From: Marivita sp. S6314
GTDB lineage: Bacteria; Pseudomonadota; Alphaproteobacteria; Rhodobacterales; Rhodobacteraceae
NCBI RefSeq assembly: GCF_023015985.1
Contig: NZ_JALKAO010000004.1
Location: 310,001 to 374,000 of the forward strand
Direction: 5' to 3'
DNA: 64,000 nucleotides
Below, piece by piece: positions 45,691-55,300 of the stretch. Position 1 is the stretch's first letter. Every line of letters begins with the position of its first letter. The translations under genes and the position numbers were made by a program. The notes below the pieces were generated by a model. That model was not told the origin of the DNA. It did not search any database and worked only from the letters and a program-made list of their open reading frames with translations.

Positions 45691-46596
45691 ATGTCACTGG
45701 CTCTGATCTGCGGGCAAGGCCGTCTTCCGCGTCTTGTGGCAGGGGCGCAGGACACGCGCCCGCTGGTCTGCGTGCTGGCCGGGTTCGAACCTGACGGGCT
45801 GAGCGCCGATCTGACCTTCCATCTGGAAACGCTTGGTAGCTTGCTGGCCGATCTCACCGCACGCGGCGTGACCGATGTGTGCCTGTGCGGGGCGATCCGC
45901 CGCCCCCCGATTGATCCCGCGCGACTGGATGCGGCGACCGCGCCACTGGTCCCGCGCCTGCAACAGGCGCTGACCTCGGGCGATGACGGGGCGCTGCGGA
46001 TTGTGATGACGATCTTCGAAGAAGCCGGGTTCAGGATCGCGGCCGCGCATCAGCTGTTGGCAGACCTTCTGCCCGCTGCCGGGGTTCTGACCCTGAAATC
46101 CTACGCGCCGCAGACGGTTCTGGAAGCCCGCGTCGGCGACCGCACGGTCGCGGCCATGGGGGTGCGGGACACGGGGCAGGCCTGCGTGGTGCGCGGCGAT
46201 ATCGTGATCGCCCGCGAAGACGCGGCGGGCACGGACGCGATGCTGGCGCGACTGGCACGGGATCGCAATGCAGGTGGGGGTGATCTCTTGTCCAATCCGA
46301 TCAGCACGGCAGGCGACATGTTTGGCGGCCTGCTGGGCGACGCCTCTGACTGGCTGTCGGGCGGTGCCACGCCCACCGAAGGCGGCATCCTGTTCAAGGC
46401 CCCCAAACCCGGTCAGGACCGGCGCGCGGATCTGCCGGTGATCGGGGCCGATACCCCGGATGCCGTTGCGGCCGCTGGACTGGCGGGCATTGTGATTGAA
46501 GCCAACGGCGTCATGGTGCTGGACCGCGCCAGAACCGTGGCGCGCTGTGACGATCTGGGCCTGTTCCTGTGGGTGCGCGACAAGGCCAGCCCATGA
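45691..46596 (+). CDS. lpxI: UDP-2,3-diacylglucosamine diphosphatase LpxI
   Basis: Cleaves UDP-2,3-diacylglucosamine to lipid X in alphaproteobacteria in place of LpxH. The 301-residue DUF1009 protein starts ALICGQGRLPRLVAGAQDTR, then DVCLCGAIRRPPIDPAR, IFEEAGFRIAAAHQLL and MGVRDTGQACVVRGDIV. The C-terminal part has GADTPDAVAAAGLAGIVIEA, a substrate region of the family. Overlaps lpxB by 4 bp. Confidence 0.92.
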   Translation: MSLALICGQGRLPRLVAGAQDTRPLVCVLAGFEPDGLSADLTFHLETLGSLLADLTARGVTDVCLCGAIRRPPIDPARLDAATAPLVPRLQQALTSGDDGALRIVMTIFEEAGFRIAAAHQLLADLLPAAGVLTLKSYAPQTVLEARVGDRTVAAMGVRDTGQACVVRGDIVIAREDAAGTDAMLARLARDRNAGGGDLLSNPISTAGDMFGGLLGDASDWLSGGATPTEGGILFKAPKPGQDRRADLPVIGADTPDAVAAAGLAGIVIEANGVMVLDRARTVARCDDLGLFLWVRDKASP

Positions 46597-47765
46597 AGGT
46601 GTTTGTCGTCGCAGGAGAGGCATCAGGCGACAAGCTGGGGGCGGCGCTGATGGCGGGGCTGAAGGCCCATGTGCCCGATGTGACGTTTCACGGGATCGGC
46701 GGCGACCGCATGATCCGCGAAGGGTTGACCAGCCTGTTTCCCATGGACGAAATCTCGATCATGGGGATCACCGAGATCCTGTCGCAATACCGCCATCTGA
46801 AACGCCGCATCCTGGAAACGGCGGACGCGGTGATTGCGGCGCAGCCGGATGTCCTGATCACCATCGACCTGCCGGAGTTTGGCCTGCGCGTGGCCAAGCA
46901 GGTCAAAGCGCGCAGCACGATCCGCACGGTGCATTACGTGGCCCCCACCGTCTGGGCGTGGCGACCGGGCCGCGCCAGGAAAATGGCGGCGTATATTGAT
47001 CAGGTGCTGGCCCTTCTGCCGTTCGAGCCGCCTTACATGCAGGCCGAAGGCATGCGCTGCGATTTCGTTGGTCACCCGGTGGTCACGGACCCGGTCGCAT
47101 CAGCAGACGATATCGTCGGGTTCCGTCACCGGCACGGGTTTGGGGACAATCCGATTGCGCTCGTCCTGCCGGGATCGCGGCGCAGCGAAGTGTCTCGCCT
47201 GTTGCCGATCTTTCAGGACGTGGTGCAAATGCTGAGTGCCGCGCGTCCCGATCTCGGGTTTGTGTTGCCTGCGGCCCCGAACGTAGCGGATACCATTGCG
47301 GCGGCTGTGAAGGACTGGTCCGTCAAACCCATCCTCCTGCACACCGCCAGCGACACCGGGCGCAAGGAAAAGACCGCCGCGTTCTTTGCGGCCGATGTGG
47401 CCATAGCGGCGTCAGGGACGGTGTCGCTGGAACTGGCTGCGGCCAACACGCCAATGGTGGTGGCCTATGACATGAACTGGCTGTCCCGCCAGATCATCGG
47501 GCGGATGTTGCGGGTCGACACCGTGACGCTGGTCAACCTTGTCTCCGACACCCGCGCCGTGCCGGAGTTTATTGGCAAAGCGTGCGAGCCCGCCGCGATT
47601 GCCAAGGCAGTTGGTGACGTTCTGGACAATCCGGACGCCCAGACCGACGCCATGGCGCTGACCATGGCGCGCTTGGGTCGCGGGGGGCGTGCCCCCGGCG
47701 AACGCGCCGCGCTGGCGGTGCTGGAGGGGTTGGGCAAAGAAAAAGGGCCAGGCATGTCTGCCTGA
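46593..47765 (+). CDS. lpxB: Lipid-A-disaccharide synthase
   Basis: Joins lipid X to UDP-diacylglucosamine. 390 residues from ATG at 46593, which overlaps the lpxI stop; the frame extends 24 bases upstream without support. Landmarks: VFVVAGEASGDKLGAALM, FHGIGGDRMIREG, TIDLPEFGLRVAKQ, VAPTVWAWRPGRARKMA, FVGHPVVTDP, LVLPGSRRSEVSRLLP and IAASGTVSLELAAANTPMVV. Last gene of the envelope cluster; its 3' end holds the hairpin that terminates the opposing IalB gene. Confidence 0.95.
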   Translation: MKVFVVAGEASGDKLGAALMAGLKAHVPDVTFHGIGGDRMIREGLTSLFPMDEISIMGITEILSQYRHLKRRILETADAVIAAQPDVLITIDLPEFGLRVAKQVKARSTIRTVHYVAPTVWAWRPGRARKMAAYIDQVLALLPFEPPYMQAEGMRCDFVGHPVVTDPVASADDIVGFRHRHGFGDNPIALVLPGSRRSEVSRLLPIFQDVVQMLSAARPDLGFVLPAAPNVADTIAAAVKDWSVKPILLHTASDTGRKEKTAAFFAADVAIAASGTVSLELAAANTPMVVAYDMNWLSRQIIGRMLRVDTVTLVNLVSDTRAVPEFIGKACEPAAIAKAVGDVLDNPDAQTDAMALTMARLGRGGRAPGERAALAVLEGLGKEKGPGMSA

Positions 47766-47768
47766 CCC
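47739..47768 (-). terminator. Terminator of the IalB-family gene, inside lpxB 3' end
   Basis: A stem with arms CAGGCA and TGCCTG plus flanking GGG/CCC spans 47745-47768. On the minus strand the run CCCTTTTTCTTT follows. The plus-strand side has a run of A residues after the stem, so it may also act for lpxB. Confidence 0.75.
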
Positions 47769-47790
47769 TTAAAAAACCCGGTGTGCGGAT

Positions 47791-48432
47791 TTACTGCCGC
47801 TGTTTTTCAAGCTCTGTGATTTCGTCAAACGCGGCGGTAAAGCCGGTCAGCGACATGGTCACGTTGACCTTTTGATCGGGGGCCAGCGCAGGCACGATTG
47901 TGACATTGGCCACATTGCCCCGGCGAAACGCTGCAACGTCGTCATTGGTAAAGCCCACGCGCGCATAACAGCCGACGGTTGTGCAGAACGAAAAGTCATA
48001 GCGCTTGGCCTGACCGGAATCGACCCGCATGGTCAGCTTCTCGGTCAACAGCGTTTCAAGCGGGACCACATAGGTGCCACCTGCTGCAACTTGACCGCCA
48101 TTGGTCAGGCGGAAGATGCTGACCTCGGCCACGCTGCCGCCATTCTCATCCTTGAGAAGCTGGTACATCTGGCAGGGTTCCGGACCTTCGGCCACCCGCA
48201 GGCACTGAACCGCCCAGTCGCCATGGGTCGATTTCACATAGGTTTCGTCACCGCGCCCGGGCGCGGCGGTGTCACCAACCGGTTCCCCGGTGTCCAGAAC
48301 CGACAGATCAGCATTCGGGGCTGGGGCCTCGGTTTCTGTCGGTTCGGCGTCCGAGGTGGTCTCTTGCGCTGTTGCCCAGCCCGCCAGAGTAAGGCTTGCA
48401 ACAGTGGTCAGAAGAAACAGGGGCTTGATCAT
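47791..48432 (-). CDS. Invasion-associated locus B (IalB) family protein
   Basis: A 213-residue exported protein. The ATG at 48432 has GGAG upstream; a longer frame (to 48567) is not supported. The signal peptide MIKPLFLLTTVASLTLAGWA is followed by an acidic/Pro linker. The IalB domain has THGDWAVQCLRVAEGPEPC and MYQLLKDENGGSVAEV, with four cysteines in two pairs (CLRV/EPCQ; FCTTVGC). The family is found in many alphaproteobacteria and its role is unclear outside Bartonella. Convergent with lpxB. Confidence 0.87.
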   Translation of the reverse strand: MIKPLFLLTTVASLTLAGWATAQETTSDAEPTETEAPAPNADLSVLDTGEPVGDTAAPGRGDETYVKSTHGDWAVQCLRVAEGPEPCQMYQLLKDENGGSVAEVSIFRLTNGGQVAAGGTYVVPLETLLTEKLTMRVDSGQAKRYDFSFCTTVGCYARVGFTNDDVAAFRRGNVANVTIVPALAPDQKVNVTMSLTGFTAAFDEITELEKQRQ

Positions 48433-48741
48433 AAAATCCTCTCCGAAGGAACGGGTCACTTTGAAAGATGCGTTATCACGGCACAAAGGGAGTGTCAGGT
48501 CCAAACGCAAAAAGTTGACCACAGGTTTGGCGGAAACCCGCGTCTGACGCGAGGCGGCGTGACACAAACCGTCGCTTTGCGTGTTCCGTTAAAGATGTAT
48601 GCGAAGTGCCTGAAATCAAAAGGGAAGACACGTTGCGTATCTTCCCCTTATCTCTCCCTGTCGGACCGGCCGACTATTATTGAGCAGACGCTACGAAATG
48701 AAATCCCCAGCGTCAACAGGCAAATTTCAAACTTCAATTCA

Positions 48742-48775
48742 CAAATAAAAAGAGGCCGCGCATCTCAGCGCGGCC
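48742..48775 (-). terminator. Rho-independent terminator without an upstream minus-strand gene
   Basis: An 8-bp perfect stem GGCCGCGC/GCGCGGCC (48754-48761 with 48768-48775) is followed on the minus strand by CTCTTTTTATTT. It belongs to no annotated gene on that strand. Confidence 0.85.
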
Positions 48776-48835
48776 AGTCCAACAGGGAGGATCGCCAGGG
48801 TTGTAAGAGGATCAAGTCAACCCGGACAAAAAACA
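48742..48835 (-). ncRNA. Candidate minus-strand sRNA with anti-Shine-Dalgarno loops
   Basis: On the minus strand a hairpin with arms GGGTTG/CAACCC (48798-48823) shows TCCTCTT in its loop. An unpaired ATCCTCCCTG segment (complement of 48782-48791) follows, then a Rho-independent terminator. Such CCUCC-rich loops are typical of alphaproteobacterial regulatory RNAs that bind ribosome-binding sites. No gene on this strand precedes the terminator, so a separate short transcript is the simplest reading. The 5' end and promoter are not identified. Confidence 0.5.
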
Positions 48836-48898
48836 GACTGGCAGCAAAAGGTTAAGTTTGTATGTTCAAACTCTGAACGCAGGCGGGAAGGGAAGCGC

Positions 48899-50449
48899 AT
48901 GGAAAACGGTGTCTTTGTGGGCGGTGGCGGCAAGGCTTACGGCGAAAAGCAATGGCTGCGTCTGGATTACGCAAACCGGCATGGTTTGATCGCCGGGGCC
49001 ACGGGCACGGGCAAAACCGTGACGCTTCAAATCCTGGCCGAAGGATTTTCGGCCCAGGGGGTTCCGGTGTTCATGGCGGACGTCAAAGGTGATCTGTCGG
49101 GGCTGGCCAAACCGGGCAGCGCAGAGTTCAAACTGCACCAGCCCTTCATGGACCGCGCGCAGACCATCGGGTTTGACGACTATACGTATACCGATTTCCC
49201 GGTCACCTTCTGGGATCTCTTCGCCGATCAGGGCCATCCGATCCGCACAACCGTTGCCGAAATGGGCCCATTGTTGATTTCGCGTCTGCTGGAATTGTCA
49301 GAGGCACAGGAAGGCATCCTGAACATCGCCTTCCGCGTGGCCGACGAAGAAGGCCTGCCGCTGCTTGATCTCAAGGACCTGCAATCCATGCTGGTCTGGC
49401 TGGGGGAAAACCGGCAAACCGTGTCCCTGCGATACGGCAACATCTCGGTGCAATCGGTCGGGGCGATCCAGCGCCGGTTGCTGGTGCTGGAAAATCAGGG
49501 TGGCGCGGACTTCTTCGGCGAACCGGCACTGGACCTGCGCGACCTGATGCGCACCGCGCCGGACGGGCGGGGGCAGATCAACATTTTGGCTGCCAACAAA
49601 CTCATGGGCGCGCCGCGGCTTTACGCAACTTTCCTGCTCTGGCTCTTGTCTGAGCTTTTCGAAGAATTGCCGGAAGTGGGCGATCCGGACAAACCCAAGC
49701 TGGTGTTCTTTTTCGACGAGGCGCATCTGCTGTTCGATGACGCGCCCAAGGCGCTGGTCGACAAGGTGGAACAGGTGGCACGTCTGATCCGGTCCAAGGG
49801 CGTCGGCGTTTATTTCATCACCCAAAACCCCGACGACATTCCCGAAGACATCCTTGGCCAGTTGGGCAACCGCGTACAGCACGCCTTGCGGGCGTTTACC
49901 GCGCGCGACAAGAAAGCCCTGCGCATGGCGGCAGAGACCTATCGTGACAACCCGGATTTCGACACAGAAGAGGCCATCCGCGAAGTTGGCGTCGGTGAAG
50001 CCGTGACTTCCATGCTGGAACGCAAGGGCATTCCCGGTGTCGTGCAGCGCACGTTGATCCGCCCGCCATCGTCACAGCTTGGGCCGATCACCCCGGCGGA
50101 ACGGGGTGGTGTCATGGGGGCAAGCCCGTTCGGCGAAAAATATGGCCAGACGCTTGATCGCAATTCCGCCTTTGAAATCCTGGCCAAGCGCACCAAGGAC
50201 GCCGCCGCCGCAGCCGAACAGGCCGAAGCCAAAGAGGCCGAACTGGACGCCGCCATGCGCGAATACAGCTCCGGACGGCGCTATTCCGGGTCTCGTGTCG
50301 GCCGCTCGACATCGCAACCGCAACGCCGCGCGCGCAAGGGCGACAGCTTTGGCGAAGCGATGGCCAAAGTGGTGGTCAAGGAACTGAAAGGCACCACCGG
50401 ACGCCGGATCGTCCGTGGCATCCTTGGGGGGCTGTTCAAGGGGCGTTGA
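48899..50449 (+). CDS. HerA/FtsK-like ATPase, DUF853 family
   Basis: A 516-residue P-loop ATPase of the DUF853 (HerA-helicase-like) family. Walker A is AGATGTGKTVTLQILAEGF; Walker B is LVFFFDEAHLLFDDAPKALV; a later segment FITQNPDDIPEDILGQLGNR is conserved. The C-terminal quarter is charged and basic (GRRYSGSRVGRSTSQPQRRA), suiting nucleic-acid contact. The cellular role is not established; these proteins are common in proteobacteria. Start ATG at 48899 gives the family N-terminus (FVGGGGKAYGEKQWLRLDYA). A plus-strand Atm1-like gene follows after 63 bases. Confidence 0.88.
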   Translation: MENGVFVGGGGKAYGEKQWLRLDYANRHGLIAGATGTGKTVTLQILAEGFSAQGVPVFMADVKGDLSGLAKPGSAEFKLHQPFMDRAQTIGFDDYTYTDFPVTFWDLFADQGHPIRTTVAEMGPLLISRLLELSEAQEGILNIAFRVADEEGLPLLDLKDLQSMLVWLGENRQTVSLRYGNISVQSVGAIQRRLLVLENQGGADFFGEPALDLRDLMRTAPDGRGQINILAANKLMGAPRLYATFLLWLLSELFEELPEVGDPDKPKLVFFFDEAHLLFDDAPKALVDKVEQVARLIRSKGVGVYFITQNPDDIPEDILGQLGNRVQHALRAFTARDKKALRMAAETYRDNPDFDTEEAIREVGVGEAVTSMLERKGIPGVVQRTLIRPPSSQLGPITPAERGGVMGASPFGEKYGQTLDRNSAFEILAKRTKDAAAAAEQAEAKEAELDAAMREYSSGRRYSGSRVGRSTSQPQRRARKGDSFGEAMAKVVVKELKGTTGRRIVRGILGGLFKGR

Positions 50450-50512
50450 TCGCTGGTCCTTCCGCGCCCGTCGCGGTAAGGGAGGGGCTTAGCCCATGAT
50501 GAAAGCCAGCAC

Positions 50513-52327
50513 ATGCCAGCAGACACCACCACCGACGCAGAAATCGCCGCAAACGAACGCCGGTCCGGCCTTCGCACGATCCGCAAGGTGGGGCCGTATC
50601 TTTGGCCAGAGGGCAAACCCTGGGTCAAGCAACGGGTTGTCATCGCGCTCACCTGTCTGGTGCTTGCCAAACTCGTCAACGTCATGGCACCGCTGCTGTT
50701 CGGACGGGCGGTGGACGCGCTCAGCGGCGAGGTGTCGGACCTCATGCTGGGGGGCATTGGCCTGACACTGGCCTATGGCTTTGCCCGGTTGATGAATGTC
50801 GGGTTCCAGCAATTGCGCGACGGGGTCTTTGCCCGCGTCGGCCAACGCGCCTTGCGGTCGCTGGCGATCGAAACCTTCACCCATATCCACCGCCTGTCCA
50901 TGCGCTATCACATCACGCGCAAGACCGGCGGGTTAAGCCGGATCATCGAACGCGGGGTCAAGGGTGTCGATTTCCTGTTGCGGTTCATGTTGTTCAGCGT
51001 CGGGCCGCTGATCCTTGAACTGACGCTGATCATGATCTTCCTGACGGTGCTGCTGGACGCGCGCTACATGGGCGTCGTTCTGGTGACCATTGTGGTCTAT
51101 GTCTGGTTCACCTTCAAAATCACCGAATGGCGGGTGCGACTGCGGCGCGAGATGAACCAGCAGGACACCGAGGCCAACCAAAAGGCCATCGACAGCCTGT
51201 TGAACTTTGAAACGGTCAAGTATTTCGGCGCAGAACAGCGCGAAGCGGACCGGTATGACCAGTCGATGGAAGCCTATGAAGGTGCGGCGATCAAAACAGC
51301 GACGTCGCTGGCGATGCTCAATTTCGGGCAAAGCCTGATCATCACGGCGGGGCTGATTGCCGTCATGGTGATGGCGGCCATCGGCGTGCAGAACGGCACC
51401 CTGACGGTGGGCGATTTCGTGATGGTCAACGCCTACATGATCCAGATCACCATGCCGCTGAATTTCCTTGGGACCGTCTACCGCGAGATCCGCCAGAGCC
51501 TTGTCGATATGGGCGAGATGTTCGACCTGCTGGAACAGCCGCAGGACGTATCCGACAAACCGGGCGCGCCGGACCTGCGGGTCCAGAAGGGCGAAGTGCG
51601 GTTCGACAATGTGCAGTTCGGCTACGACGCCGCGCGCCCGATCCTCAAAGGGGTGACGTTGCATGTCGATGCCGGTCAGAACGTGGCGCTGGTCGGGCCG
51701 TCGGGATCGGGCAAATCCACCATCGGACGGCTGTTGTTCCGCTTTTACGATGTGAATGGCGGTGCGGTGCGGATCGACGGGCAGGATGTGCGCGACGTCA
51801 CCCAAGACAGCCTGCATGATGCGATTGGCGTCGTGCCGCAGGACACGGTGCTGTTCAACGACACCATCCGCTACAATATCGCCTATGGTCGGGCAGGGGC
51901 CAGTGAGGCGGACATCATTGCGGCCGCCGAATCCGCCCGGATCCACGATTTCATCCTGTCCCTGCCGGACGGCTATGACACGATGGTGGGCGAACGCGGG
52001 CTCAAGCTGTCAGGCGGTGAAAAACAGCGCGTCGGCATCGCGCGCACGCTGCTCAAGAACCCGCCGATCCTGATATTGGACGAGGCCACCTCGGCGCTCG
52101 ATTCCGAAACCGAGGCGTCGATTCAGGGCGCGCTGAAACGGGCGGGCGAAGGCCGCACGGTGATCACCATTGCGCACCGGCTGTCGACCATTGCCGATGC
52201 CGACCGGATCGTTGTGCTTGAGGACGGGCAGGTCGCCGAAGAGGGCACCCATGATGCGCTGTTGGCGCGGAACGGGCGCTATGCGGCGCTCTGGCACCGC
52301 CAGATGCAGGATGAAGAGGCCGCGTAG
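50513..52327 (+). CDS. Atm1/HMT1-type ABC exporter
   Basis: A 604-residue half-transporter, a homodimer with six membrane helices (from about residue 40; VIALTCLVLAKLVNVMAPLLFG) and a C-terminal ATPase. It resembles the Atm1/ABCB7 group, shown in Novosphingobium to export glutathione-bound metal. Support: the transmembrane stretch NFETVKYFGAEQREADRYDQ, Walker A VGPSGSGKSTIGRLLFRF, VVPQDTVLFNDTIRYNIAYG, the signature LSGGEKQRVGIARTLL, and LILDEATSALDSETE. Glutathione or metal detoxification is likely but not shown here. Confidence 0.88.
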   Translation: MPADTTTDAEIAANERRSGLRTIRKVGPYLWPEGKPWVKQRVVIALTCLVLAKLVNVMAPLLFGRAVDALSGEVSDLMLGGIGLTLAYGFARLMNVGFQQLRDGVFARVGQRALRSLAIETFTHIHRLSMRYHITRKTGGLSRIIERGVKGVDFLLRFMLFSVGPLILELTLIMIFLTVLLDARYMGVVLVTIVVYVWFTFKITEWRVRLRREMNQQDTEANQKAIDSLLNFETVKYFGAEQREADRYDQSMEAYEGAAIKTATSLAMLNFGQSLIITAGLIAVMVMAAIGVQNGTLTVGDFVMVNAYMIQITMPLNFLGTVYREIRQSLVDMGEMFDLLEQPQDVSDKPGAPDLRVQKGEVRFDNVQFGYDAARPILKGVTLHVDAGQNVALVGPSGSGKSTIGRLLFRFYDVNGGAVRIDGQDVRDVTQDSLHDAIGVVPQDTVLFNDTIRYNIAYGRAGASEADIIAAAESARIHDFILSLPDGYDTMVGERGLKLSGGEKQRVGIARTLLKNPPILILDEATSALDSETEASIQGALKRAGEGRTVITIAHRLSTIADADRIVVLEDGQVAEEGTHDALLARNGRYAALWHRQMQDEEAA

Positions 52328-52391
52328 ACCGCTTTGACAAAGCGGTGGCAGAGCCGGTCCCGGCTCTGCGCAAGCGTCTTGCAAGACGCTT
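52328..52391. terminator. Three stacked hairpins between convergent Atm1-like and RND genes
   Basis: Three hairpins in direct succession: ACCGCTTT/AAAGCGGT (52328-52346, loop GAC), a 22-base repeat with arms GCAGAGCCG/CGGCTCTGC (52348-52369) and a 20-base repeat with arms AAGCGTCTT/AAGACGCTT (52372-52391). The last overlaps the RND stop codon. The layout matches the arrays at 2534 and 19915. Confidence 0.65.
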
Positions 52392-55300
52392 ATTCCGCCG
52401 CCTGAACCGGGGGCTCTGAATCGTTGGCGCGGCTGCGCTGCAGAACCTTTTTAAGATCCTCCAGCTTTGGCGCGCCGGTCAGCCCGTCTTCGTAATCGGT
52501 TCCGGGCGTTTCTTCGTCTTCCCACAGGATCGTCGGTGATTTGACCTTCTTGGCGGCGCGTTGCAGGGCCCAGTCCCGGCCCGCACGGCTTGCGCGACCG
52601 CCACCCAGACGCGCCAGCAAGCGGAACAACCAGCTTGCATAGGTCGAGAACCACACCCGCAGCGCCAGCATCGACGGCGTAAACACCAGCGTCAGCACGG
52701 TCGCGATGCCAAGGCCGAACACCACAGCCGTGGCCAGTTGCTTCCACCACAGCGCGGTCGGGCTGTTGATGGAATAGCCACCGCCAAAGAAATCAAGACT
52801 GAGGCCGAACATCATCGGCGCCAGGCCCGCCATCGTGGTGATCGTGGTCAGCAGCACCGGACGAATACGGTCTTCGGCCGTGCGCACGATCGCCTCGATC
52901 CGCGGCATGTAGCGCGAATATTCCTGATAGGTGTCGATCAGAACAATGTTGTTGTTCACCACGATCCCCGCCAAAGCGACAATCCCTGTCCCGGTCATGA
53001 TGATGCTGAAGGTCTGGTCCATCACCAGCATGCCGATGAGCACACCCGTGGTGGACAGGATGACCGCCAGAAGCACCAGCACCGCGTTGTAAAAGCTGTT
53101 GAACTGGGCCAGCAGGATGATGAACATCAGCCCCAGCGCCGCCCCGAAGGCCTGTCCAAGGAACGCCTGGCTTTCTGCCTGTTCTTCCTGATCGCCGGTC
53201 CATTCCCAATCCACGCCGGGCAGGGGGCTGGTGTCCAGCCACTTGGTCAGTTCCGCGATCCGTTCATTGGCATTGACCGGAATCAGGCGCGCGCCCTCAT
53301 CCAGCGCCGTTTGCACAGCGTCTGCAGATGCGTCGGTCTCGCTGCTGATCACCTCAAAGCGCTGTTCACTTGCCGCCGTGATCTTCCCGTCCGGTGCGGC
53401 CTGCACCACGGCCAGCGTCACGTCCCCATCGGGGCCAGCGGTCACAACCTTGCTCAGCCCGGTCAGCACATCCGCCTTCACATCGAAATACCGTTTCTGA
53501 TCGACGCGGTTTATCTCGGCCAGCTTGGCCACCGGTTTGCGGGTGATGAAGTTCGACAGCGGCACAAGCCCGTCCGCCGTGCGCACGCGCAAGGTGTCCA
53601 GCGTGGTGAGATACCGGTCCTCTTCCGGCAGGCGCACGCGGATGTCGATCTCTTCGTCCGAGCTTGGCACCCGCATCGTATCCAGCAGAATGCCGCGTGT
53701 GATCAGCTGCACCATCGCGCCAACGGTGGCGACATCCGCGCCATACCGGCCCGCTTTTTCGACATCGACGTCGATCTGCCAGTCAATGCCGGGCAGGGGA
53801 CGGGTGTCCTCGATCAGGGTCAATCCCGGTGTCGCCTCAAAGGTCTGCCGCGCGGTGTCTGTCGCGGCGTACAGCGTGTCCCAGTCATCCGCTTTCAGGC
53901 GTAGATGCACGGGTTTGCCGCTTGCCGGGCCTTGCTCCAGCCCCTTGATTTCAACTTCGATGCCCGGAAGCGTCGCAACCGACGCGTTCAGTTCCGCGAT
54001 GATGATGTCGCCATCCAGATCCGGCCGGTCGGCGCGATCTTCCCAGGGAATGGTTTCGAACTGGACCTGACCAATCGTGTCGCCGGGGATCGCGGCCCCG
54101 CTGGCATCGGTGTTCAATCCACCGTCACCGGCAAAGGAAAACGCGTTGATCACACCCGGATGCGCCAGAACGATGTCCTCGACCCGCCGGACCAGCGCGT
54201 CCTTTTCGTTCAGGCTCAGGTTGCCCCGCGCGCGGACATAGGCCACTGCTTGTTCGGGCTCGGATTCCACGAAGAACTCAACGCCGTTGTTGTTCTCGCC
54301 GAAATAGGTGAACACGCTGAACACAAAGCCCAGCACCGCTGCACCGGCCACAATCGGCATGACCGGGTTGCCCGCGATAAACTTGATGAAATAGCCAAAG
54401 ATCGTGCGACGACGACGGCCTTCCACGCGCTTGCGCCGCCAGCTGATAGAGGCCGCGTCCAGCACAATCGACGCCAGAACCGCCCCGACAAGGAACAGCA
54501 CGATCCCCGGCAGATGGGCAACGATGCCTTCCCCAATCGGCGGGAACAGAAAGCCGGGCTGCAGCAGCATCATCGCGCCAAGAAACAGCATGGTGAGCAC
54601 AACCGGCACTAGTGCGGCGCGAATGATCCATGGCACGTTTGCGCGCATGGATTCCGACGCGTGCTCCAACACCCGCGAGAACCGCCCGGTCACCCCGCCC
54701 ATCACCGGCAGATAAACCAGCGCCACAACAAGCGAAGCCGACAGAACAAAGATCAGCGTCACCGGCAACATGCCCATGAATTCACCCGGCACACCGGGCC
54801 AGAACAGCATCGGCAGGAAGGCACAAAGGGTTGTGGCGGTGGAACTGACCACCGGCCAGAACATCCGTTTGGCCGCTTCGACATAGGCGTGCATCGGGCC
54901 CGAGCCCTCTTTGATGCGCTTGTCGGCGTATTCCACCACCACAATCGCGCCATCCACCAACATGCCCACGGCCAGGATCAGACCGAACATCACGATATTC
55001 GAGATGTTCACCCCCATGATCGACAGGAACACAAAGCACAGCAGGAACGATGTCGGAATCGCAAACCCCACCAGAAGTGCCGCGCGCAGGCCAAGTGCGG
55101 CCAGAACCACGATCATCACCAGCGCCACCGCGGTCAGGACCGAGCCTTCAAGTTGGCTCACCATGCTGTCGACGATCCGCGACTGGTCGTTCGAACTGCC
55201 CACATCCACCGCGGCACGCAGTTCCGGGGGCCAGTTGGCCTCGGCTGCGGCGATTTCGGCCTTCACCATGTTGGCGGTGTCGATCAGGTTGAAGCCCTTG

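Larger units (their letters stand above)
48433..48898. other. 466-base gap between IalB-family and HerA/DUF853 genes
   Basis: No convincing protein gene is seen in either direction. The left part holds the IalB-family promoter region. An imperfect inverted repeat with GGAAGA/TCTTCC arms lies around 48626-48648. The right part (48742-48835) carries a minus-strand terminator and a candidate sRNA. Confidence 0.6.
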
